Source of the DNA: Paracoccaceae bacterium
GTDB taxonomy: Bacteria; Pseudomonadota; Alphaproteobacteria; Rhodobacterales; Rhodobacteraceae
Assembly (NCBI GenBank): GCA_902534325.1
Contig: CACAPQ010000003.1
Coordinates: forward strand, 1-64,000
Direction of reading: 5' to 3'
Length of the DNA stretch: 64,000 nucleotides
The first letter of the stretch is position 1. Every line of letters starts with the position of its first letter. The notes below the pieces were generated by a model. It made no database searches, was not told the DNA's origin, and worked only from the letters and a program-made list of their open reading frames with translations. Below are positions 26,802 to 35,677 of the stretch, in pieces. A program made the translations under genes and the position numbers.

Positions 26802-27682
26802 CTTCCAACTTGCCTTTGCAAGTTACCGCCTAGTGTATCGGTTCCATGAGATAGAGTTTTCATTAAGGTGTCTATTACTGCTTCTGATACTCGCGTGAAC
26901 GCAAGATAGAAAACCAGTAATCCTAGAAAATACCAAACTCTCCAATCTCCATGGGGGTAGCTTGTAAATTTTGCAGTTTTCGTTCCACCTAGCTCGCGAG
27001 CCCAGTAAACGATATCTTCTACACCCAACAAAAATAAGAGAGGGGTGGCCTTTATTAAGATCATCCAAAGATTACCCAAACCCGGAAGAGCAAAAACCCA
27101 CATCTGGGGCACTAATATTCTGCGGAATACCTGCCGGTCTGTCATTCCAAATGAAACAGCTGTCTCGATTTGTGCCTTCGGTACTGCACGCATTGCTCCA
27201 TAAAGAACATTTGCTGCGAAAGCTCCAAAAACTATTGCAAAAGTGAATACAGCAAGGAGAAATCCATAAATTTCATGTATCCACTGTGGTGAGGAGTTTA
27301 GGGGCAGTTTAGCTATTGTGCAAACTACAAAATCATTACCCTGTCGAATGGGCTCACTCCATTCTGGACAGAAAATTTTATGCCTCGTCCACTCAAGAAA
27401 TTGATCTATTGCAATTACAAAGAATAGAAAAAAAGCAATATCGGGTACGCCTCTTACGATCGAAATATATCCGTTTCCAATTAATCTTATTAAGAGAATT
27501 TTTGATCTAGCCATAACAGCTCCACCAAAACCGAAGAGTAGTGCTGTAGGGGCGGTGAGCAATAATAAAAGAAGAACAGTTCCCACTGAATAAAAAAGGT
27601 TCATGTGCTTGGGAGTTGTTAGGTAGCAACTAAGCCAGGAAAATTCACTTAGATTTTCAGGATTTGCACAAAATTCAAACAT
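26798..27682 (-). CDS. Polar amino acid/polyamine-type ABC transporter permease (HisQ-like)
   Basis: The partner permease, 294 residues. The ATPase-docking loop is AVPKAQIETAVSFGMTDRQV and the HisMQ region is ISIVRGVPDIAFFLFFVIAI. A hydrophilic insert at about residues 100-130 (HKIFCPEWSEPIRQGNDFVV) contains cysteines and makes it longer than typical HisQ. An untranslated stretch of about 130 bases with a strong hairpin separates it from the upstream binding-protein gene. Confidence 0.9.
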   Translation of the reverse strand: MFEFCANPENLSEFSWLSCYLTTPKHMNLFYSVGTVLLLLLLTAPTALLFGFGGAVMARSKILLIRLIGNGYISIVRGVPDIAFFLFFVIAIDQFLEWTRHKIFCPEWSEPIRQGNDFVVCTIAKLPLNSSPQWIHEIYGFLLAVFTFAIVFGAFAANVLYGAMRAVPKAQIETAVSFGMTDRQVFRRILVPQMWVFALPGLGNLWMILIKATPLLFLLGVEDIVYWARELGGTKTAKFTSYPHGDWRVWYFLGLLVFYLAFTRVSEAVIDTLMKTLSHGTDTLGGNLQRQVGR

Positions 27683-27768
27683 TTAACAGAACAATTCCCA
27701 CAATATTTTCAAAATACATTTTTGAAAGTGTAATACTGATCATAAATCAGTTGATATCTGATTGGTGC

Positions 27769-27803
27769 GGTGACCCTGGCGTTAGTTTTTTGCCGGGGTC
27801 ACC
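27769..27803 (-). promoter_or_regulatory. Strong intercistronic hairpin between binding protein and permease genes
   Basis: GGTGACCCTGGC, 11-base loop, GCCGGGGTCACC on the plus strand; 11 of 12 positions pair in the minus-strand transcript. It has no U tract after it in the transcribed direction, so it is more likely an mRNA-stabilising or partial-attenuation element keeping the binding protein in excess over the permeases than a full terminator. A second small repeat, AATCAG (27745) with CTGATT (27758), follows in the transcript. Confidence 0.7.
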
Positions 27804-27810
27804 TAATCTA

Positions 27811-28536
27811 TTAGAACAATTGTTCGCTTATTCCATGTTTGGTTATCAGGGCATTTAGTGTCCCGTCACCTTTCATTGAGTCTATCGCTGCAGTGAATTT
27901 ATTACGCAAATCCGTATCACTTTTCCGTATGCCCATACCGACGCCACCGCCAATTATAGGTTTATCACCAACAAACATTAGACCTGGGTCCTCATCTGCA
28001 ATTGGTTTTAGATATGATGAATCTGCAAGCACAGCGTCTGCTTCCCCATTTCGAACAGCAGAAATTGTTTCTTCTGGCGTTGCAAACTCCACAAGAGTTG
28101 CTCCAGTCTCCGCTATATAAGCTGCTTGTATCGTATTTGATTGTGCTGCAATCACTCCAGTTTTCCAGTTGGCATCTTCTGAGGCAGCTAAATAATACGA
28201 TGGATCGCTCATTACATAATTTGTGGTGAAATCTATTTTTTCTTTACGCGCATCCGTTATAGACATTCCGGCAATGATTGTATCGTAGTTCCCTGAAACA
28301 AGATTTGGAATAATGCTGTCCCAGTCATTCTTAACCCACTCGCATTTTAATTCCGCGCGTTTGCAAAGTTCATCACCAAGTTCACGCTCAAAACCTGCTA
28401 TCTCGCCATTATCATCGACAAAATTCCATGGAGGGTAGGCGCCCTCTGTTCCCATCCGTATAACCGAATGGCCATCTGCAAGAGACAATCCTGCAGTCAT
28501 GCCCCAGATTATGGCACCAATAATCAGTTTTTTCAT
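27811..28536 (-). CDS. Periplasmic substrate-binding protein of polar amino acid/polyamine ABC transporter
   Basis: Family 3 solute-binding protein, 241 residues, with a signal peptide (KKLIIGAIIWGMTAGLSLADG) cleaved near residue 20. The fold signatures are IRMGTEGAYPPWNFVDDNGE and IAGFERELGDELCKRA, and MSITDARKEKIDFTTNYV matches the second-lobe motif of the lysine/arginine/ornithine-type group. The acidic pocket fits a basic amino acid, but family 3 ligands cannot be predicted by eye; given the gamma-glutamylation enzymes in the same operon, putrescine, an opine-like compound or ornithine are candidates. 20 bases after the ATPase gene and before a stable hairpin. Confidence 0.9.
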   Translation of the reverse strand: MKKLIIGAIIWGMTAGLSLADGHSVIRMGTEGAYPPWNFVDDNGEIAGFERELGDELCKRAELKCEWVKNDWDSIIPNLVSGNYDTIIAGMSITDARKEKIDFTTNYVMSDPSYYLAASEDANWKTGVIAAQSNTIQAAYIAETGATLVEFATPEETISAVRNGEADAVLADSSYLKPIADEDPGLMFVGDKPIIGGGVGMGIRKSDTDLRNKFTAAIDSMKGDGTLNALITKHGISEQLF

Positions 28537-28556
28537 CTTTTTTCTCCCTTTGATGT

Positions 28557-29333
28557 TTAAGCTGCGCGAGTTGAACTTAAAAACTTTTGCAGCCTCTCTG
28601 ATTTAGGGGATTTAAATAAAGAGTTCGGAGATCCTTCCTCTTCAATTAATCCCATATGTAAAAAAATAATATGATCTGATACGTCTGCAGCAAGGCTCAT
28701 ATCGTGTGTAACGATAATCATTGTCCGTCCTTCTTGTGCCAAATCTTTTATAACCTTTATAACCTCTTGTTCTAACTCCGGATCGAGTGCCGAAGTTGGT
28801 TCGTCGAATAATAATGCACTAGGTTCCATACACAAGGCTCTTGCAATTGCGGCTCTTTGCTGTTGTCCTCCTGAGAGCTCAGCCGGATATGAATTCCATT
28901 TTTCTCCAATTCCAACCTTATTTAAGTAATCATGAGCATTTACCTTGGCTTTTTCCTTTTCAATACCGAGCACTGATACTGGAGCTTCCATTACATTTTG
29001 TAAAACTGTCATGTGGGACCACAAATTAAACTGTTGGAAAACCATAGATAAATTCGTTCGCATTAATCGAACCTGATTGGCATCAGCTGGCGTTCTATCT
29101 TCCCCAGTTCCTGTCCATTTAATTTCTTCTCCATCAAAAAATATCTTACCTTGCTGGCTGTCTTCCAAAAGGTTTGCGCACCTAAGAAGAGTTGATTTTC
29201 CAGACCCTGAAGACCCGATCAATGATATAACTTCGCCTTTATTTGCAACAATATCCACACCTTTAAGCACGTTGAGATCCCCAAAAGATTTATGTAGATT
29301 TTTAATTTCAATAACTGGTTCAGGCTTGTTCAC
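28557..29333 (-). CDS. Polar amino acid/polyamine-type ABC transporter ATP-binding protein
   Basis: ATPase of 258 residues, HisP/ArtP/GlnQ type. Walker A is GSSGSGKSTLLRCANLLEDS, the Q-loop MVFQQFNLWSHMTVL, the signature LSGGQQQRAAIARAL and Walker B ALLFDEPTSALDPELEQEV, with the H-loop in IIVTHDMSLAADVSD. It is the first gene of the operon that continues with the binding protein, two permeases, two GS-like ligases, the amidotransferase and the flavin oxidase. The promoter should lie in 29334-29556. Confidence 0.93.
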   Translation of the reverse strand: MNKPEPVIEIKNLHKSFGDLNVLKGVDIVANKGEVISLIGSSGSGKSTLLRCANLLEDSQQGKIFFDGEEIKWTGTGEDRTPADANQVRLMRTNLSMVFQQFNLWSHMTVLQNVMEAPVSVLGIEKEKAKVNAHDYLNKVGIGEKWNSYPAELSGGQQQRAAIARALCMEPSALLFDEPTSALDPELEQEVIKVIKDLAQEGRTMIIVTHDMSLAADVSDHIIFLHMGLIEEEGSPNSLFKSPKSERLQKFLSSTRAA

Positions 29334-29556
29334 GCGAATCTCTGCTTTCTATTCCACCTAACTTTAGGAAGAAATATTGAGGCAATGCAATGATCGAACC
29401 TTCAGAAAATTATTTTTACAGATATCCACAAGTCCCATGGGCTAATATATTTAGATAGTATTTTAGCGAATTCATCTTTGTGTTTATGCACTAATTGCCA
29501 AAATTTATTATGAGCTTTAAATAATTCATGCCAGTCATATATCGGCAGGCTGGCAA
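29334..29556. other. Intergenic region upstream of the ABC/GS operon
   Basis: The longest gene-free stretch in the window (223 bases), AT-rich, between terB and the ABC ATPase gene. It probably holds the operon promoter, but I cannot pick out convincing boxes. Near the terB stop, TGCCAG (from 29529) and CTGGCA form a loose hairpin; the T run beside it is on the wrong side for terB, so a terminator is doubtful. No RNA gene or small coding sequence is apparent. Confidence 0.5.
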
Positions 29557-29994
29557 TTATTTTTTTGTTACCTTCTGGCGGGCTCTGGCACTTTCAATAT
29601 CAGTCAGGCCTAGTAGGCTGGAAATCAATCTAATTAAAGAATCTTCCTCTGCTTCTCGTTTGCCATCGGCAAGAGTAATTTTCCACAATGTTTCTAGAAT
29701 TTCGCGCCTTTTCTCAAGTTCAATTTTTTCTTTGATTGCTCTTGTAAATCTTACTGTATCTGGAGCTTCCTGTTCTAGTTTTTCAGCTTGCTGGCGTAAA
29801 ATCGCTGCATCGGCCAAACCCATCGAGAAATGTTGGCTCAGTTCGGAATCAATACTGGAAATTTCACTTGAGTCGTAAATATTGTCTGATTTTGCAACTC
29901 TTACGCACAAAGCTGCAAGTGCAATTTTCTCATCTTCATCATTTAATTTATCTTCCTCGCTACCAAGCAGCACATCAATTAAACTTTTTAACAT
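29557..29994 (-). CDS. TerB-family protein
   Basis: Helical protein of 145 residues with the TerB-like layout: an N-terminal acidic segment (EDEKIALAALCVRVAKSDNI), the YDSSEISSID metal-binding-like acidic cluster, and a second DGKREAEEDSLIRLISSLLG module that repeats the D-x-x-x-x-x-E pattern. Despite the tellurite-resistance name, isolated TerB proteins in this order have no proven role. Its start overlaps the stop of the DUF1330 gene by one base (TGATG), so the two are co-translated. Confidence 0.85.
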   Translation of the reverse strand: MLKSLIDVLLGSEEDKLNDEDEKIALAALCVRVAKSDNIYDSSEISSIDSELSQHFSMGLADAAILRQQAEKLEQEAPDTVRFTRAIKEKIELEKRREILETLWKITLADGKREAEEDSLIRLISSLLGLTDIESARARQKVTKK

Positions 29995-30287
29995 CAGCCG
30001 TCATATCCCTCTACTATTACCATATCGCCAGTTGAAACAGCATCTCTTATTTTTTTAGCATTTTGATATTCTTCGCTTTCATAGCATTTTTTGGCTGTCT
30101 CAAAGTCATCAAATTCAATAACCACTGTTCGCGATTTCGAGTGCCCTTCCTCAATGGTTTGTTCGCCTCCTCTTACGATAAAGCGTGCTCCAAATTTTTC
30201 AAAAGCTATTGCGTTGGCTTCACGATATTTGGCGTAAGTTTCATTATCATGCACATCAACATGTACGACCCAGTATCCTTTAGACAT
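29994..30287 (-). CDS. DUF1330 family protein
   Basis: A 97-residue ferredoxin-fold protein of the DUF1330 family (dimeric alpha-beta barrel). Family features are KGYWVVHVDVHDNETYAKYR at the start, the central FGARFIVRGGEQTIEEG, and VVIEFDDFETAKKCYESEEY with the conserved SEEYQNA. No enzymatic activity is established for the family. It is upstream of and coupled to terB. 125 bases separate it from the pyrG stop. Confidence 0.9.
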   Translation of the reverse strand: MSKGYWVVHVDVHDNETYAKYREANAIAFEKFGARFIVRGGEQTIEEGHSKSRTVVIEFDDFETAKKCYESEEYQNAKKIRDAVSTGDMVIVEGYDG

Positions 30288-30411
30288 ATTTTTAAAGCTC
30301 CAAAATTTAATACAAAACTAGATAATATTATTAATTTATTGTGCAACTATAAGAATGTATTCAGAGATAATCTTATTTAGCAAGATAGACCAAATAACCA
30401 GTTTGGGACTG

Positions 30412-32055
30412 TTAAACCAATCGGGACATTTTTTTGGCGGCCCCAATAAAATCTCTAAACAAGGGATGAGTATCAAATGGTTTTGATTTCAATTCTGGGT
30501 GAAACTGGACACCTATAAACCATGGATGATCTGCCCATTCTATGATTTCAGGCAGACGTCCATCTGGAGATATTCCGGAGAAAATTAGGCCTGCACTTTC
30601 TAACTTTTTTTGGTATTTTGTATCGACTTCATATCGATGCCTATGCCGTTCTTCTATTTGAGATACTCCATAAATTGATGCAACCTTACTTCCATCCAGT
30701 AATGTTGCGTTGTAAGCACCTAGTCGCATCGTTCCGCCTTTATCATCGCTGACAGATCGTTCTATAGTTTGGTTGCCTTGTATCCACTCTTTTAAATGGT
30801 AAACAACAGGTTCAAATCTTTTCTTGCCTGCCTCATGATCAAATTCCTCAGATCCGGCATTCTTATAGCCTACTACATTTCTCGCAGCTTCAATCACTGC
30901 CATTTGCATGCCAAGGCAGATCCCAAGATAAGGAACGTGATTTTCTCTCGCAAATTGAGCTGCCCTTATTTTACCTTCCGTACCACGCTCTCCGAAGCCT
31001 CCCGGTACTAGAATTGCATTAAAACCTTGTAATTCTGACGTGGGATCTTTTTTATCAAAAGTCTCTGCATCTACCCATTCGATATTAACTTTAACTCTGT
31101 TTGCTAAACCGCCGTGGGTCAGTGCCTCAGCTATTGATTTATATGCATCCTCAAGCTGCGTGTATTTGCCTACAATGGCAACGTTCACTTCACCCTCTGG
31201 ATTATACACACGATCTGCGACGTCTTCCCAAATACTTAGATCTGGTTTTGGCGCAGGCGCGATATTAAATGCATCAAGTACCGCCTGATCGAGCCCTTCA
31301 CGGTTATATACGATTGGGGCCTCATATATTGATTTTAAATCCTGAGCTGCAATAACAGATTCAGGCCTTACATTGCAGAATAATGCTAATTTTTCGCGTT
31401 CTTTTTCAGGTATGGAGCCCTCCGACCTGCAGACTAAAATATCAGGCGCAATACCAATTGACCTCAACTCTTTAACACTGTGTTGAGTAGGTTTTGTTTT
31501 GAGTTCACCACTCGCCTTAATAAAGGGAAGCAATGTCAAATGCATAAAGATACATTGGCCTCGAGGTTTATCTTGTGAAAACTGTCGAATAGCTTCGAAA
31601 AATGGTAAACCCTCAATATCTCCAACCGTTCCACCAATTTCACAGAGCATAAAATCGACTTCATCCTCTCCAATAGAGATAAATTCTTTAATTTCATTTG
31701 TAACATGGGGAATAACTTGGATAGTTTTGCCGAGGTAATCCCCTCGTCGTTCTTTTTCCAAAACATTTGAATAAATACGGCCAGAAGAAACAGAATCAGT
31801 ATACCGCGCTGCTACACCCGTAAATCTTTCATAATGTCCTAAATCCAAGTCCGTTTCTGCACCATCATCAGTTACAAAAACTTCACCATGCTCGAACGGG
31901 CTCATAGTGCCAGGGTCTACATTTAAATATGGGTCTAGCTTTCTCAATCGGACTGAATAACCGCGCGATTGTAGCAAAGCTCCAAGCGCTGCAGATGCTA
32001 AGCCTTTTCCTAATGAGGAAACGACTCCACCTGTAATGAAAACAAACCTTGCTAT
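30412..32055 (-). CDS. pyrG: CTP synthase, apparently initiated at AUA
   Basis: Makes CTP from UTP, ATP and glutamine. The frame encodes a complete enzyme only if read from an ATA at 32055: (M)[20 protein letters not shown] continues into [20 protein letters not shown]. This gives 547 residues, exactly the family length. The first conventional start, TTG at 31977, would remove the P-loop SSLGKG essential for ATP binding. An in-frame TAG lies 27 bases before the ATA, and no ATG, GTG or TTG lies between. GGGG ends eight bases upstream of the ATA as Shine-Dalgarno. The GATase domain is intact: [16 protein letters not shown] (Cys) and [11 protein letters not shown] (His/Glu). Either AUA is the true start or the base is a sequencing error for ATG. 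Confidence 0.95.
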   Translation of the reverse strand: MARFVFITGGVVSSLGKGLASAALGALLQSRGYSVRLRKLDPYLNVDPGTMSPFEHGEVFVTDDGAETDLDLGHYERFTGVAARYTDSVSSGRIYSNVLEKERRGDYLGKTIQVIPHVTNEIKEFISIGEDEVDFMLCEIGGTVGDIEGLPFFEAIRQFSQDKPRGQCIFMHLTLLPFIKASGELKTKPTQHSVKELRSIGIAPDILVCRSEGSIPEKEREKLALFCNVRPESVIAAQDLKSIYEAPIVYNREGLDQAVLDAFNIAPAPKPDLSIWEDVADRVYNPEGEVNVAIVGKYTQLEDAYKSIAEALTHGGLANRVKVNIEWVDAETFDKKDPTSELQGFNAILVPGGFGERGTEGKIRAAQFARENHVPYLGICLGMQMAVIEAARNVVGYKNAGSEEFDHEAGKKRFEPVVYHLKEWIQGNQTIERSVSDDKGGTMRLGAYNATLLDGSKVASIYGVSQIEERHRHRYEVDTKYQKKLESAGLIFSGISPDGRLPEIIEWADHPWFIGVQFHPELKSKPFDTHPLFRDFIGAAKKMSRLV

Positions 32056-32094
32056 CTTGATGACCCCGCAGTTATCGTTCTAATTTTGACACAC

Positions 32095-32115
32095 GTGGGC
32101 GAATTTATCACCCAC
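32095..32115 (-). promoter_or_regulatory. Hairpin in the pyrG leader
   Basis: In the minus-strand transcript GTGGGTGA, loop TAAAT, TCGCCCAC: eight pairs with one G-U wobble, 40 bases before the pyrG start. It is not followed by a U tract. It may be a leader structure or an end for the secG transcript. Confidence 0.45.
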
Positions 32116-32209
32116 CTACGGGATTTAATGAATAAAGGATTCGCCGCAGTTTGGCAACTGAGCGTCTATATGATGGTGCCCAATTGAAACAAATATCTAC
32201 TTATTGTGT

Positions 32210-32584
32210 CTAATCTGCACTTGGAACAAGAGGTGCGCCTTCACCCTTAACTGGTGGCAACAACTCATCTGTTGGAGGAAGTAAAGCGTCGGTATCTATT
32301 TCTTCAGCCTGACTTTCATTTCCCAAGCGATCGAAAATTGACGATGAGTTTGCATTCCTAGAAGCTATTATTGTGAGCGACATTGAAGTGATAATAAATG
32401 CAATGGCCAAAACCCAAGTTATTTTGGTGAGCGCGGTTGCCGCTCCGCGTCCAGACATAATACCATCGCCACCGCCACCGCCGCCACCAAGGCCCAGACC
32501 TCCACCTTCAGAGCGTTGGAGCAATACAATTCCGACTAACGCCAAAGCGAGTATCAGATGAATTGTTAATACTATGTTTTCCAT
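32210..32584 (-). CDS. secG: Preprotein translocase subunit SecG
   Basis: Auxiliary membrane subunit of the SecYEG channel, 124 residues. First membrane span at residues 3-20 (NIVLTIHLILALALVGIVLL), then the diagnostic QRSEGGGLGLGGGGGGG and MSGRGAATALTKITW, and a second span at about 55-75. The C-terminal tail (DTDALLPPTDELLPPVKGEG) is acidic and proline-rich, common in alphaproteobacterial SecG. It is followed by pyrG 154 bases downstream; the same order is frequent in this class. Confidence 0.93.
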   Translation of the reverse strand: MENIVLTIHLILALALVGIVLLQRSEGGGLGLGGGGGGGDGIMSGRGAATALTKITWVLAIAFIITSMSLTIIASRNANSSSIFDRLGNESQAEEIDTDALLPPTDELLPPVKGEGAPLVPSAD

Positions 32585-32689
32585 AACATGCCGCCTGATC
32601 TATTCAGGAGTTAGATATTGAAGTTTTTTACTGGGGGCAAGTGCTGTTAACTCTAGACAAAAAGAATTAAGCTAATCATAATTCTGGTT

Positions 32690-33304
32690 ATGCCACACGA
32701 TGTTGAAAAACATAGTCATTCTCTGCTACCATCTGACCCAGAACTAAAAGTTAAAGCCCTAGAAACTGCGCTTGTAAAACGAGGTTTAATTGACCCGGCT
32801 GCACTCGATGAAATTATTGATACATACCAAAATAAAATTGGCCCCAAAAATGGGGCGACAATAGTTGCCAAAGCGTTGTTGGATAAAAATTTCAAAAAAG
32901 CTTTAATAGGTGATCCAATGCAAATTTTGGAAAAACATGGGTTTTTGGGTCGACAAGGTGAGCATATTAAAGTTATAGAGAACACTCCAGAACTTCATAA
33001 TATTGTGGTTTGTACTTTATGCAGTTGTTATCCTTGGCCGCTGCTTGGGATTCCTCCCACTTGGTACAAATCTGATGAATATCGCTCTCGTGTCGTCAGA
33101 GAACCCAGAAAGTGCTTGTTAGAGTTCGGCGTAACTTTACCCGAAAATACTAAAGTTAGGGTGTGGGATTCTACTGCTGAAATAAGATATTTGGTGCTTC
33201 CCATTTTACCTGATAAATACAAAGATTTCGATGAAGAGCAACTCTCAGAAATAATCTCACGAGATGCGATGATTGGAACGGCATTAATTGGTGATCAATC
33301 TTGA
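32690..33304 (+). CDS. nthA: Nitrile hydratase alpha subunit, cobalt type
   Basis: Metal-bearing subunit of nitrile hydratase, which hydrates nitriles to amides. The claw motif is VVCTLCSCYPWPLLG, with cysteines at 108, 111 and 113; the CTLCSC form (Thr) marks cobalt enzymes, whereas iron enzymes have CSLCSC. Other family blocks are LETALVKRGLIDPAALDEII, and PPTWYKSDEYRSRVVREPRK. Length 204 is normal. It overlaps the beta gene by four bases (TTGA). Thiocyanate hydrolase gamma subunits share the motif, but the following beta and activator genes favour nitrile hydratase. No amidase or cobalt transporter lies nearby. Confidence 0.93.
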   Translation: MPHDVEKHSHSLLPSDPELKVKALETALVKRGLIDPAALDEIIDTYQNKIGPKNGATIVAKALLDKNFKKALIGDPMQILEKHGFLGRQGEHIKVIENTPELHNIVVCTLCSCYPWPLLGIPPTWYKSDEYRSRVVREPRKCLLEFGVTLPENTKVRVWDSTAEIRYLVLPILPDKYKDFDEEQLSEIISRDAMIGTALIGDQS

Positions 33305-33981
33305 GCCGGGTTCATGACATGGGTGGGCGTTACGGCGATGTAGCTATTCAACCGGCCTCAATCACAGATAAGACTTTTAAAGAAACATGGCATGCCAGAG
33401 CTTTGGCTGTGACTTTGGCAACAGGGTCTCTTAGGCAATGGAACTTAGATATGTCACGTCACGCAAGAGAATGCCTGCCTCCCAAAGATTATTGCGCATT
33501 TTCGTATTATGATAAATGGATTTCTGCACTGGCAAACCTTTTAGTGGCGAAGGGGGTTATTAGTCCGGATGAGTTTTTAGATCCAATCCAAAAAATGCAT
33601 CCGTTAAGTAGCAGGAAACTTCTTGCTGCGGATGTGGCTGGGGTTTTGAGTAAAGGTGCACCTACTTCCAGATCTGTAGAGGGTTCCCCCAAATTTTTGG
33701 TAGGTCAAAGCGTAAAAACAAGACGTGCCGATAATAAATTTATTTCTGGTGGCCATACGCGATTGCCAAAATATGTCGAAAGATGTGAAGGTAAAATCGA
33801 AATTTGTCATGGTGCGCATGTATTCCCAGACACGCATGCGCATGATTTAGGCGAGCAACCTGAACATCTCTACACAGTTTCGTTTTTAACATCTGAACTT
33901 TGGGAAAGCCCTGAAAATCCAAGTGATACTTTATGTGTAGACATTTGGGAAAGTTATATGGAGCCAGTGAATGACCCTTAA
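33301..33981 (+). CDS. nthB: Nitrile hydratase beta subunit
   Basis: Second subunit, 226 residues. It begins MSRVHDMGGRYGDV, matching the conserved HDMGG start of the family, from a TTG codon that overlaps the alpha stop. The middle reads FSYYDKWISALANLLVAKGV, and the C-terminal SH3-like barrel contains TRLPKYVERCEGKIEICHG and FPDTHAHDLGEQPEHLYTV, both typical. The gene overlaps the activator gene by 11 bases, showing tight translational coupling of the three. Confidence 0.93.
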   Translation: MSRVHDMGGRYGDVAIQPASITDKTFKETWHARALAVTLATGSLRQWNLDMSRHARECLPPKDYCAFSYYDKWISALANLLVAKGVISPDEFLDPIQKMHPLSSRKLLAADVAGVLSKGAPTSRSVEGSPKFLVGQSVKTRRADNKFISGGHTRLPKYVERCEGKIEICHGAHVFPDTHAHDLGEQPEHLYTVSFLTSELWESPENPSDTLCVDIWESYMEPVNDP

Positions 33982-34303
33982 GGCTGAGTATCGACCTTTT
34001 CATGAACCATGGCATGCACAAATTTTTGCATTGACGGTGCATCTCAACGAGCAAGGTCATTTTGATTGGAAAGATTGGTCAAAGGCTTTTAGTGGTGCTC
34101 TATCGTCAAAAGGATCCAAAGAATTGATAATTAACGACGATGACTACTACCTAATATGGTTGAGAACATTAGAACGGTTTTTGGGAGAAACTGTAAATAT
34201 TCAGTCTGATGAAATAATTCAATATTTTCAAGACTGGCGGGCAGCATTTCTCAATACTCCACATGGCCAACCTGTAAAATTAGAGAATTTACCTGCTGAT
34301 TAG
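33971..34303 (+). CDS. Nitrile hydratase accessory/activator protein (P14K-like)
   Basis: Protein of 110 residues resembling the N-terminal part of nitrile hydratase beta: YRPFHEPWHAQIFALTVHLN, then GHFDWKDWSKAFSGALSSKG and DYYLIWLRTLERFLGE. In characterised cobalt systems this protein inserts the metal by swapping the alpha subunit. Its presence completes an alpha-beta-activator operon and supports an active enzyme. Followed by purA 77 bases on. Confidence 0.88.
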   Translation: MTLKAEYRPFHEPWHAQIFALTVHLNEQGHFDWKDWSKAFSGALSSKGSKELIINDDDYYLIWLRTLERFLGETVNIQSDEIIQYFQDWRAAFLNTPHGQPVKLENLPAD

Positions 34304-34380
34304 TTTATAGTCTATTATTTAGTTCCTTTCTTTGATGAACAGAGCTATATGTCAGCGCGTTTGATGGAAGGAAAATGTTA

Positions 34381-35673
34381 ATGGCAAACGTTGTAGTTGT
34401 CGGCGCTCAGTGGGGAGATGAAGGTAAGGGAAAAATTGTTGACTGGCTTAGTGAAAGGGCCGATATTATTGTTCGCTTTCAAGGTGGCCACAACGCCGGG
34501 CATACTCTCGTTATTGATGGGAAGACTTACAAATTACACGCCCTTCCGTCCGGCGTGGTAAGGGGAGGTAAACTATCAGTCATTGGAAATGGTGTGGTTT
34601 TAGACCCTTGGCATTTGATCGAGGAAATAAAAATAGTTAGTTCGCAGGGCGTTGATATATCTCCAGAAAATTTAATCATAGCCGAAAATACACCACTTAT
34701 CTTACCTATTCACGGAGAATTAGATCGTGCTCGTGAGGGCTTAAACAAAGTTGCCAAAATTGGGACTACTGGAAGAGGCATTGGGCCAGCTTATGAAGAT
34801 AAGGTGGGCAGAAGAGCTATACGTGTAGCTGATTTGGCGGATCGATCTACTTTAGAGGCTCGCATTGATAGATTACTGCTGCACCATAATACTCTACGAA
34901 GAGGAATGGAGCTTGAAGAAATTGATAAATCAGGTTTAGTTGCTGACTTGCATGAAATTGCGCCGACTATTTTAAAATACTCTGCCCCAGTTTGGAAAGT
35001 TCTGAACGAAAAAAGAAAGGCGGGAAACCGAATTCTTTTTGAGGGTGCACAAGGAGCCTTGCTAGATATTGATTTTGGAACTTACCCATTTGTTACATCG
35101 TCCAACGTTATTGCGGGTCAGGCGGCGACTGGTTCGGGCCTCGGGCCCAATGGTATTGATTTTGTTTTAGGGATTGTGAAAGCCTACACGACTAGGGTTG
35201 GAGAAGGCCCTTTCCCTACGGAATTAGACGATAATGATGGCACTCGTTTGGGGAAAAGAGGACATGAATTTGGCACCACAACAGGCCGCAAGCGCCGGTG
35301 TGGTTGGTTTGATGCTGTATTGGTTCGACAAACTTGTGCGACTTCCGGTGTGACTGGTATTTCTCTTACAAAACTTGATGTTTTGGACGGTTTTAAAAAA
35401 CTTAAAATCTGTATTGGATACGAACTTGATGGAGAAAATCTTGATTACCTGCCTACTGCCGCGGATCAGCAAGCACGATGCAAACCAATTTATGAAGAAA
35501 TATCTGGCTGGGCCGAAAGTACAGACGGTGCAAGGTCATGGGCAGATTTGCCAGCCAATGCAATTAAGTACGTTCGTAGAATTGAAGAGTTGATAGATTG
35601 CCCTGTGGCACTAGTATCTACTTCTCCTGAACGTGATGATACAATTCTGGTAACGGACCCTTTTGAGGATTGA
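34381..35673 (+). CDS. purA: Adenylosuccinate synthetase
   Basis: First committed step from IMP to AMP, using GTP and aspartate. Motifs: [20 protein letters not shown] (P-loop and catalytic Asp), [13 protein letters not shown] (catalytic His), [40 protein letters not shown], and the GTP-specificity element [11 protein letters not shown]. From the ATG at 34381, with AAGGA eight bases upstream, the protein has 430 residues, the family standard; an ATG two codons earlier is less well spaced. DUF2842 follows four bases after the stop. Confidence 0.97.
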   Translation: MANVVVVGAQWGDEGKGKIVDWLSERADIIVRFQGGHNAGHTLVIDGKTYKLHALPSGVVRGGKLSVIGNGVVLDPWHLIEEIKIVSSQGVDISPENLIIAENTPLILPIHGELDRAREGLNKVAKIGTTGRGIGPAYEDKVGRRAIRVADLADRSTLEARIDRLLLHHNTLRRGMELEEIDKSGLVADLHEIAPTILKYSAPVWKVLNEKRKAGNRILFEGAQGALLDIDFGTYPFVTSSNVIAGQAATGSGLGPNGIDFVLGIVKAYTTRVGEGPFPTELDDNDGTRLGKRGHEFGTTTGRKRRCGWFDAVLVRQTCATSGVTGISLTKLDVLDGFKKLKICIGYELDGENLDYLPTAADQQARCKPIYEEISGWAESTDGARSWADLPANAIKYVRRIEELIDCPVALVSTSPERDDTILVTDPFED

Positions 35674-35677
35674 TAAA

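Noticed and set aside
29528-29570. TGCCAG...CTGGCA repeat with a T run at the terB stop, considered as a terminator
   Set aside because: The T tract would serve plus-strand transcription, and no plus-strand gene ends there; in the terB direction there is no U tract.
32440-32510. Runs of CCACCG/GCCACC in the plus strand, considered as a simple repeat element
   Set aside because: They encode the conserved glycine-rich loop of SecG on the minus strand.
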